Positions 55,308 through 64,000 of a stretch of DNA of 64,000 nucleotides are shown here, in pieces. The DNA comes from Ditylenchus dipsaci (Eukaryota > Nematoda > Chromadorea > Rhabditida > Anguinidae): positions 1 to 64,000 of the forward strand of contig SADC01000172.1 of NCBI GenBank assembly GCA_004194705.1, given 5' to 3'. Position numbers and translations under genes: made by a program. Positions within the stretch are counted from its first letter, which is position 1. Every line of letters starts with the position of its first letter. The notes under the pieces were generated by a model, which had not been told where the DNA came from, searched no databases, and worked only from the letters and a program-made list of their open reading frames with translations.

Positions 55308-57100
55308 TACTTTTAAAATTAATATTCGCAAAAATAGACATTGGGCTAATTTTTAAGTAAATTGTTTTCTTTTATTTTCTGTGCCTGCTTCAACTCAAAA
55401 AAAATCTAAAATGCGTCACCTAAAATGACATGAAATTCTAGAAATAATTTTTTCAGTTACCTTGTTTTTTCTGGAAGGATTCTCTTAAATGGCCATCAAA
55501 AGCAAAAGTCGACTGTACAGAAAAACCTAATGGGATACATGTGTAGCACACAGAAAACTCTCTCACCTTTCAAGATTCTTGAAAAATCAAGAATTTACGC
55601 AAATTTTCCGTTTCGACCACCCAAAAAACAAACTTAGGTATGCATATTTTCACCTTCGCCCCAGGCGCCACAGCAAAAGCGAAACTTTATTCTCACCTTT
55701 CCCAAGCTCTACAAAAAAGGAAAAGAAGAAAGAAGGTGGATAAATAAATAAACTAGATTTGTTCTGTGAGTTATTCAATCAACCTTGCTCAGATATACAC
55801 ACAACAACAACAGCAGCACATATATCCCAGCATGCGCCCATTAGATGGTGGTGGTGAACTCCAGAGCTATTAGATAATTTCCTGTTTTCCAGAAGAAGGT
55901 GAAAGAACAAAAAAAGCTCCCCTTCAAGCAAAGGTTAAGTCCAAACATAGAAGCTTCCTTGTTGTTGGTGTACAAAAGCAAAAGTGTCCCTTTTTCGGGG
56001 ACCCACAGCCAAAAAAAAGAAGCAGAATTGGATAATAAGTGCTGATCGCTCATGTTTTTGTTGATGTTGAATGCAGGTTAACCTACCTCCCTATTTGCAA
56101 TCAAGCTGCTTTTATTTTTTGGGTGCTTCTACTTTTGCTTGCTGCCAGTAATAAAGTGTCCTACTAAGGGGATTTGCTCCATTTTTAGCAAATGCTTGTT
56201 TACGTCTCTTTACTCTTATTTTCTTTTGCTTTCTCTTTGAGTGGGATTTTTGTAGTTGGTATTTTTTGACGTTGTATGGCGGGTTATAATAAACTTTGAC
56301 TTACATTTTGTCATGAATTTTTTGATCAATCTTTTTCGAGCACATTCGTTTACAAATGAAAGTACAAAGCAGTTCACTGGATAAAATGTGCTGACTTGAG
56401 CGCTAAATCTAGAATTTTTGCGTCCAATGCATCTTTGGTCCCAGGAAACATGACGTTTGTATTGATAATCAACTAAACTCAATACTTTTTGATGGGTTCG
56501 CAAATACATGGCTTCGATAGCACACTTTTACATTAAATTATCTTAACTGTTTAAAAAAGTGGCCAAACTTTTTTACTCTTCTTTTGCGTTTAAATTGACA
56601 CTTCCATATTAGACGCCATCGCATAACCGTCAACAGCCCAAATAAATCAGGCGAGTCTTTACAAACTTTAGCATAGAGTGGAGCTAACACAAAGAACTAA
56701 ATGCTGTCCGTACATTTTCACACACCTGAATCTGTTAAAATTTAGAAGCTCTCAAATGCCATCAAAATAGTTTTATGACTTACCCTGAAAAATATCTGCA
56801 ATATTTTTAAGTTCCAAATTCCGAAATCCGAAAACCGAAACATTTATTGCAATGAAATCAAATTCAGCCTTTTTCTCGGTATTTGTTAACCCGAATTCAA
56901 GTTTTCTTCTATGTTTTCTATGTTCCAGTCATATATCTGCCAGCTTTGCTGGCGCCGACGAGGATTTGGTCAGGGCCCCGTTCCGGTTGTTTGTATGTAC
57001 CCAGTGGTTCGGGTTCCATCCTGGTGGTTCGGGTGTATCCTGGTTGTTTGGGCTTGACCGCTTACAACGTTGAATATTAATGCTGATTGAACTGTTTTGG
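55308..57100. other. Low-repeat region, no gene identified
   Basis: Unusual for this window: few palindromes, CA- and CAG-rich tracts near 55798-55830, purine runs near 55711-55740. This could be regulatory or untranslated sequence of a neighbouring gene. Short-word AAATCCGAAAACCGAAAC begins at 56818. Confidence 0.35.
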
Positions 57101-57525
57101 GCCATATATTGGGGGTTGCTCTGGTCCCCAGTTGTTTTTTGAGATTTTTAGGCTTTAGGCTTAGGCAAGGGTGGGCCAGAATATCTAAGGACGGACTCAA
57201 ACATATCTTAGACTCATGTTCAAGTCCATCCCAGCATCCGCTACCCTTGCCTAAGCTTGAGCCTAAAAACTACAAAAAAAATAACAACAGGGGGGACCAA
57301 GGCAAAACCCCCATCCTCGCATTGTAATATAGGGCTCTCTTCTGTGTGCTATAAAAAAAAGAATTCGAAAAAATCTTGAAATTTTGATTATTATTTTTGG
57401 AGCTCGAAAATTTTCCGAAATCCGAATTCCGAAATCCGATACTTTTTGAGTTCCGAATTCCGATTCCGAAAATTCTGGAGTTCCGATTCCAAATTCCGTT
57501 CCGATTTTTTTCCGGTTCCGACGCA
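57101..57525. repeat. Merlin-TIR-like hairpin plus TTCCGAAATCCG word array
   Basis: 57108-57312 pairs TGGTCCCCAGTTGTTTTTT with AACAACAGGGGGGACCAAGG, like the Merlin TIR at 15.6 kb. 57410-57520 is an array of GAATTCCGAAATCCG words ending ACGCAGCCCTG (hAT-like end). Confidence 0.6.
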
Positions 57526-57869
57526 GCCCTGCTCTGCACATATGATACAGGCAAAAATTAAAAAGGCAAACTTTTTTTCTCTCGAGCCAAAAGACCTTTA
57601 TTGCTGTTTGAAAATCATAGAGCAGTTGTAACAGGGATGCCAATTTTTTTTTAAAAAAGTACTATTCTTTTAATAATGACATTTCAGGGTATTTCGGCGA
57701 AAATATGCGATTTTATCTAGTTCTTATTGCTCTTTCAATGCTAAAAACAAGATTTTGACTGAAAATTTCAAAATATAATAAGTTTTGGAACCCCAAAATA
57801 AGGATAAGCTATTATAAAAAAGACGTCTGGCAAGCATGAGTTATAACGCTATTTAAAAAAAACATAACT

Positions 57870-58510
57870 TTTTGGAATGTGCTGTCAGCTATGACGTAGC
57901 CACGGTTTGCGTGAGGACAAATTTTCGGGCGTGAGGATGAGTGGGGATGAAGACGACGTGAGCTGATGAAATATGAGGTTGCGTGAGAATTTCAAAAAGC
58001 TCTCCTCACGTGAGGTGAGCTCACGTGAGAATCGGTCCTGATGAGGATGAGCTCACGATGTTGTGAGCTCATGCAAACTGTGGACGAAGCACACACACAA
58101 GTCCAGATGAATTAAAAGAAAATTGAAATTTGCTGAATTCCAGCCCAATGGTTGCTAAACATTTCAGGGTGCACTACGTTTCACCGTCACTATTTTCACC
58201 GTTCACTATTTTCACCGTCGCTTTTTTCGCAGTCGCCTATTTTCACCGTTCACTGAATTCACCGTCAGCATTTTAGGACCGGTTTTTAGCTCTAAATTTT
58301 TCGAAATTTTTAAAAGTTTTGGTACCAAATTGTAGCCCTGAATGTCAGCTACATTTTGGTACTACAATTTCTAAAAAAACGAAAAATTTCAGTTCTAAAC
58401 TGTAAAAGACGCTCACCCTGCTTTCTACCGTGATGAATGAACGCCTTCTAAAGTTTAGTTCTAAATTTTTTTATTTTTACCGCGGAAGTGAATCCGGTGA
58501 AGGGAGAATA
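57870..58510. repeat. Word arrays CACGTGAGGTGAGCTCA and TCACCGTCACTATTT
   Basis: 58000-58085 has GTGAGCTCACGTGAG words. 58175-58265 has six TTTTCACCGTTCACTA words followed by a short hairpin with TTGTAGCCCTGAATGTCAGC at its apex. Confidence 0.55.
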
Positions 58511-59244
58511 GGCAAAAACGAGATTTGTCTGAAATATTAGAACTCGACGCTTCATTTGCGAATTTTTAGTCGACCTACCAACTAAACACCGACCTGTTGA
58601 CCCGCCCAGTCGAAAATTCCAACTTTCGAGTCGATCTATTGTATCCTTATAATTAGAGTTTTTTGACTAATAGCTTGAGGAATAGCTTGGAATAGCTTGA
58701 GAGAAACAATAGACAGACGAGTTGCTATTTTTTTATTTGGACACAAACTGATCTAGACACAGACGTTTAGACCTTTATATACTAATAAAAACACACACGT
58801 TTAAATCGCACAAGACAAACGGCGATTCAAACACAGTACACAACACGACCCGTCGTTTCGGAAATTTCGCTCCTTTGTCGACCCGATAATAGACCTTTTA
58901 GCATCTCGAGTTTAGGCGAAACAAGATTTATAGCTAAACAATGTAGGTAAACAGATGACAATAGCCTATTTGAGCCGACTAAATTTCTGTTTGCCAAATC
59001 TTATTTTGCCATATCTAACAGCCCTGTATTATACATGTAATATTTTTGCAACCCACGAGAAAGATTTTAGTTACTTTGGTTGTAAATAGAGTTTTCTGAC
59101 ACCTTTGTATGACTAGCCAACTTCTGATCAGATATTGACTTTTTTCGGTGCAAATTGAACCGATGCAAATTAAATATTTTTGGTGCAAATATCTTTTATG
59201 ATTTTTGTTTTGCGCTTTTCTATTAACTTTTTAAACTTTTTATC
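58511..59244. other. No gene recognised
   Basis: AT-rich with GTCGACC/CGAGTCGA words at 58560-58640; nothing else assignable. Confidence 0.35.
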
Positions 59245-59970
59245 AAAAAGTGATAATAGAGATAGAAATGCCGTTTTGCGATGTTTTGAGTAATCCAATT
59301 TTTGTAAGCCAGAGCTTAATTTTTATAACACACCTTGCTAACAACTTTTAATGCTTGGAGTAGTTAACTTTCTAATTTCCAGAAAACAGCCTCTCAAAAA
59401 GCATCGCAAAGAAGAATTTCATTTTTCTGCTTGCGATATTTTTTTGAGATCTTTTTTCATAAACATTTTGTTATAATTTTTACTAGATGTTATGTACCAA
59501 AATTTAACCGTACTTTTTCATTATCATCATCGTCAAAATTGAGGCGAAACATGACGTAAAATTATTTTTTGATTGTCATTTCTGTCATCTTTCGGCTCAA
59601 TTTTGACGATGATGATGAAAAGGTATGGTTAAACAAACTTCACATTTTTCAGCTAACTTTAATTAAGCTACATTTTGGTATATAACATCTAGTAAAAATT
59701 ATAACAAATGTTAAAAAAAAAAAAGCTCTCAAAAAACATCGCAAAAACTTCACAAGCCGAAAAATGAAATTCCTCTTTGCGATGTTTTTTTGAGAGGCTG
59801 TTTTCTGGAAATTAGAAAGTTAATTACGGAAATCCAATTAAACCATGTTGTTAAGCATTGAAAGTTGTTAAGAAAGTGTGTTATAATAATTAAGCTCTGG
59901 CTTGCAAAAGTTGACTAAAAATAGGCGGAACTCAAAAACATCGCAAAACGGCGTTTCTATCTCTTTTTAA
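59245..59970. repeat. Long palindrome, arms about 350 bp
   Basis: GATAGAAATGCCGTTTTGCG at the left mirrors CGCAAAACGGCGTTTCTATC at the right; inner GAAAACAGCCTCTCAAAAAG and GCTCAATTTTGACGATGATG pair to a centre near 59600. Confidence 0.8.
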
Positions 59971-60167
59971 ATCTATTAGACCAAAATGTGGAACACTTTT
60001 GCACCAACAAAGAGCCTCCCAACCGGATAGATCTGAGAGTTAGATGCTGGTAAAGCCAAGTAGCGTGGATAGCCGACTTCACAAGTTACTATTTCTTAGA
60101 CTAATTGCTTGTCCACCCAGTTAAGTTTATAGCAATAATAGTATTGCTAGTAAAATCAGCGCTGACC

Positions 60168-60906
60168 TCACATTTCAATAGAATAATAGAATCGCAGAAA
60201 AAAGCTTATCGCCCCATTTTTGTATTCAATATTATGGCCATAAAAATGGTTAAACGCCAAAAAGGGGTCCCAATATTTATGAGCAGCCTTACAACAAAAG
60301 CTGGCGGCAAACAGGCTTGTAAAAAAGTGTGCAAATATTTCCTGTAATAGAGCACAATGCATTGGGTGAGGCCCAGTTGTAGTGGTCAGTCTTTCCTTTG
60401 ACCAGCACTTGTCCCCAAATCTGGTCACAGCCTGATCAAACAGCCAGGATTGCGGCTTGTGCACAAATGCGGTTTAGTGTATGTATTAGCAGTGGTACTA
60501 CCTGGATTTGATTAACTTACTTGACTTGTTACTAGCTATCTTGGAGCTGGTGTGGCGCGTGATTATTTTGTATTTTTACACTATATACAGCCGAGCTCCC
60601 TGAGTTAGGTTTGGTAAGGTCAAGTGAAAAACTTCAAGTTTAAGATATTTTGTTCGAAAGCCCCCTTTGAAATCAAACTGTGGATGTAACAGCGTGGTAT
60701 TTACGAACTCATTCTTATTCACCTTGGACCCGCTGCTTATAAGTTCAGGAGCAACTTACCTTGGGCTATTCTTTTTGTTAAAAACAGACTTTACAAAATG
60801 TCAAGGCAAAACACCAAAATGGTCCAGACTGATATCGACATTTGAGGACGGCTTGCCCGCTGACATACCCAACAAGGCAGTGACCATAAGCCATTTTATA
60901 CTTTAA
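60168..60906. other. Possible coding fragments, both strands, unrecognised
   Basis: Minus frame 60464-60168 reads HKPQSWLFDQAVTRFGDKCW, then KERLTTTTGPHPMHCALLQ, which looks protein-like. Plus frame 60667-60906 includes SRLISTFEDGLPADIPNKAV. GC content is higher than the surroundings. No family, splice partner or start could be fixed. Confidence 0.3.
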
Positions 60907-61227
60907 TGAAAATTTTTTGATCGGTTGCATCAATTAAGATACTGACATAGAACAAATATTAGAGAAATGGATGGATTTGTAATCTAGAGCCTCACTCAGG
61001 TTCATGCCGCGGTTGTACGGCTACATAGTATTGTTTGTTATATTTTATCACAATTTTTAAAATAACATGAACATGACCAATAGCCCATTTTGTAAACCTA
61101 TTCATTAGCTACAAGATGAAACCTACTGCAAATAAAAGTTGTGGTCATTTCCGAGTAAGGGGGCGAAATATTGACGTTACCATTGCCCAGGCATCTTTAT
61201 GTAAGTCTCTCAAGAAATTAGCGACTA

Positions 61228-61398
61228 CAGTCAACTCCCAATAATCTGTCACTCGCTCATTCGTAACTCTCGATAATCCATCACCTTCGTGACGCTCTGT
61301 TTGGTTTCGCCTTCAATAAATAAGGCTAATCCGTCACTCTTGATAATCCGTCACCCCACGGCCGGTCTCAAGGGGGACGGATTATCAAGAGTTGACTG
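61228..61398. mobile_element. pogo/Tigger-like TA-target MITE
   Basis: CAGTCAACTCCCAATAATCT mirrors TTATCAAGAGTTGACTG with TA outside; internal ACGGCCGGTCTC and CGTCACTCTTGATAATCC words. Confidence 0.85.
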
Positions 61399-61639
61399 TA
61401 GTTATAAAAAACTCGTTGGATCAAAGTATCAAATTGTCGAAAAATAATTGGTAACTAATTGGTGAAAGCTGGAAAAAAGCGAAAAAATTGAACACGCCTG
61501 CTTGATGACTCGACAAGATGTTGACCTAGCCTTAGCACTTAGAAATTTTTTATAATGCACTAGAATAAAACTTATTGATAGGCTTCAAACCAGTGTGTAC
61601 AGATCCTAATTTTTGACTTAAATCCTGATTTTTGAGCAT

Positions 61640-62190
61640 CGAAAATCAGTAATTTGCGTCCCCCCCCTCCATCAGGCTGCATAAAAGTCCTGATTTATGA
61701 AGAAAGTTCCTGATTTTTCGGTCTAATATCTGCTTTTTGAAACACAAATTCTGATTTTGCGAATTTCTACCTGTGCACCCTGCTTTAAACTTCAAATTAA
61801 TTTCGCCTTATTTCGAAGCTTGTCAAAAATAAATCTAAGGAGGGGTGAAAGCTGTTATGGAGATAGTCTCGACACGAAACGATTTTTCCAAGTTTTGTGT
61901 TTCTTTTATGTGGTTTTAAAGCTATATTTTATCGACAACTCGGTTTTTTAATGTCAGACAAACTTCTGCAGAATTGAAGGTTGGATTAGCATCATTAATA
62001 AAATTCCCTAGAAATCGAAATTTAATATAAGCGACCTACCTGATTAGACGAATGTTTTCTGCTTACTTTTTAAAAGTAGGAGAAGGTCATAAATATCACA
62101 TTTGACATGAAACTAGTGAAAACAAGGATGATTTTTTAAAAAGTGTTAGTCCTCGTTTTGATTTGCAGTTCCCCTTTAAAGGATCATGAA
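61640..62190 (-). repeat. Reverse copy of the 31172-31690 repeat
   Basis: Matches 31.2-31.7 kb in reverse over about 500 bp, including CTCGACACGAAACGATTTTT, TCGACAACTCGGTTTTTTAA and CCTGATTAGACGAATG. Confidence 0.8.
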
Positions 62191-62264
62191 ACGCGATTAG
62201 GCATTACAGTCATTACATTCCATGACATTACAGACTCTATATGCATTTTATGATCAAGAGCACT

Positions 62265-62400
62265 TCTCGGAATCATGTCTAAGGTAAGTGAGTGCGCGCA
62301 TCTCTAACTCCAAGCCCCCAAGCCCCCTGCGCCCCTTCGGGGGCGCAGGGGCTTGGGGGGGGGGGAGGGGGTGTATAAGCCAGTAGGGTCAAACATTCGC
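62265..62400. repeat. Dispersed repeat with TCTAAGGTAAGTGAGTG and a UUCG hairpin
   Basis: The shared head (CGGAATCATGTCTAAGGTAA) also occurs at 46670 and 63838. It is followed by CCCTGCGCCCC, TTCG, GGGGCGCAGGG, a perfect GC stem with a TTCG loop at 62315-62360. Confidence 0.7.
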
Positions 62401-62646
62401 TTTTACCTCTTTGCCACTTTCGGTTATTAGAGCTTTTGCAGAGCTGTCCGGGGAGATAAATAATAGAGCGATTGAATCCCATGTTTGGTACCGATTTTAA
62501 AAACCGAAAAATTATTAAAAGTGGAAGGAACATAACAATGAATGTTCGGTACCATTCCATTTGCTAACTTATATTCTTTGTATTTATATGTATATTTGGG
62601 AAAAAATATTGGAAAAAAAATATCTATGATGGGCTTTTAAACTTAC

Positions 62647-62815
62647 ATTACTAGATTGTGCTCTTGGCGCCGGGAAATTCTGAAGAGACCATAAAAATTC
62701 CTTAGTGGGTTTCACAAGTGACATTTGAAGAGGGAAATTCGACGCTACTGTGTTTTGACCAACCTGCCCCAAACAGTTCCTCGGACATCTATCAAGTAGT
62801 TTAACAGTGAATACA
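62647..62815 (-). CDS. Possible internal exon, unrecognised
   Basis: The minus strand is open from about 62815: LLDRCPRNCLGQVGQNTVAS, then FPLQMSLVKPTKEFLWSLQN, ending PAPRAQSSN at a strong donor AGTAAT/GTAAGT (62646). No partner exon was found. Confidence 0.35.
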
Positions 62816-64000
62816 ATTTAGAATTTTTTTGTTGTGTAACCTGTTAAAATATCCTAGCAAATTTTTTCAGAAAAAAAAAATTACGGAATTACCGGTAGAC
62901 TTCTGATCGAAACCGGAAAACAATCTAAGGCAGAATTTTTTTCAACCCAAGATATTGTATCACGGAAGTTTCCATTTTCCCATTGTCTCAACCCTATGTT
63001 TCAAAACTGCGTTAGCATTTGTTGTTGTCAACCTGATGCGATCTGTAACCTTCCGAGTTTAAGTGGTGAAGAACAAGGAGGTTTTACTGGCGGCAGCAGT
63101 AAAGTTCCCAACCTTGCTCCTCATTATCGTTGGCCTTGAAAGTTTGCCTGCTGCTGCTGCCATCCCAACAAAGGTGCATTAGTTAGTAGTGGACAGAACG
63201 TGAGAAGGGGCAACAAAAGAATAAGAAAACCGCTCTTCCAAACGCAATACTGATTTATTGGTTGGGCAGGGGTATGGCAAGCCCTAGTAGTTATCAATGA
63301 GCATAATCTCCTGGTTTAGTAGTCGCAGGTATCCCCCCTCCTTTTATAACAATTGCCATTCAGGCAGACAAACAAAGGGACAGTTTGATGATATCTTCTG
63401 CTCCATCTTTTATTGTACTTCCTTATATTGCTGTTATTGTTGTTGTTTTGGTAGTTAATGTTGTTATTCAGGTAGATATATGCAAAATTTTCTTGTTTTG
63501 TGATACAGTTCACCCTCGATCTAAGAAAACTCAGTGGACAGGCCACGTGATCAGGTTCGACATCTTTTTGAACTACATTTGGTCGGAGTACAGAATCTCC
63601 CCTGCACCGAAAACCGGTTTAACCCTCGTTTTCACACGATTTGACCACTTTTACGTATAGAAAAGATGAAAAAAAATTGGAAAGCACTTTCCACAAAAAA
63701 AATTTTTGACCAAAAATCGACTTATTGGCCATCCTGGAGGGTACTCAGATACCTTATTTGGTGGTTTTTACTCTGTTTTAGTCACTGGAGTTGGGCAAAA
63801 AGAGTCTCTATATACATTTTTGATCAAGAGTCTTGCTCGGAATCATGTCTAAGGTAAGTTAGTCCGCGTATGTATGCATACCAAAGTTTCTTTGTGCGGT
63901 AAGCCTCTGGCACGTAGTTTACAAAACTGCGTTCAAATCTTATCTTTTTTGGTCTTTTAGAGATGTCCACGTACTCTCTTGGGTTGAGTTACCGGCCAGC
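62816..64000. other. End of window, no gene identified
   Basis: 63060-63480 is low in repeats, with CTGCTGCTGCTGCC and TTGTTGTTGTT tracts, possibly regulatory or untranslated sequence. 63760-63900 carries the TCTAAGGTAAGT dispersed repeat again. Open frames show no motif. Confidence 0.35.

Noticed and set aside
57263..57643. 126-aa minus-strand open frame
   Set aside because: Covers a Merlin-like hairpin and a TTCCGAAATCCG array, so it is not a gene.
62315..62360. Rho-independent terminator
   Set aside because: A perfect GC hairpin with TTCG loop, but bacterial terminators do not apply in this nuclear context and a related hairpin sits in another copy of the same repeat.

Overview
The window reads as nuclear DNA of a nematode, most likely a tylenchomorph (plant-parasitic or fungus-feeding). 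Three things support this. Genes are split by introns with nematode-like TTTTCAG or TTTTAG acceptors. A secreted protein is built from the nematode-specific DB cysteine module. A GH5 endoglucanase carries a C-terminal CBM2, an architecture known in animals mainly from plant-parasitic nematodes, where it is thought to come from bacteria. The species cannot be fixed from sequence alone.

Legible genes are sparse. In order: a small heat-shock (HSP20) gene at 8.0-11.4 kb; a TIL-type protease-inhibitor gene ending at 15.05 kb; an intact-looking four-exon Merlin transposase at 15.8-16.9 kb inside 80-bp terminal inverted repeats; three BAF (barrier-to-autointegration factor) copies at 24.0, 26.7 and 33.0 kb; the TFIIH subunit GTF2H5/TFB5 at 28.1 kb; a GPI-type protein with three DB modules at 34.4-39.6 kb; a 5'-truncated LINE at 40.1-41.1 kb; an unrecognised minus-strand gene at 41.6-43.4 kb; an F-box-like exon at 48 kb; and the GH5-CBM2 cellulase at 49.8-54.7 kb. 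Several further exons (2.9-3.3, 4.3, 22.7-23.4, 60.2 and 62.7 kb) look coding but are not recognised.

Much of the rest, and most intron space, is palindromic non-autonomous transposons: TTAA-target elements like the PALTTAA/piggyBac type, TA-target elements (TACCGTATTTCC..., TACAGTCRACTC..., TACAGGGTGTGTC...), 8-bp-TSD hAT-like elements whose bodies repeat one short word, and large foldback elements whose arms are tandem arrays of a 14-20 bp word, often abutting a tRNA T-arm-like GGTTCGAATCC box. Two insertions are proven inside the window by matching empty sites.

Nearly every conserved gene except the transposase carries one or more single-base frame breaks. Most fall in short homopolymers and can be explained by one lost base. 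They may be uncorrected assembly indels rather than true pseudogene lesions. Functional calls below come from motif recognition by eye; no database search was run.
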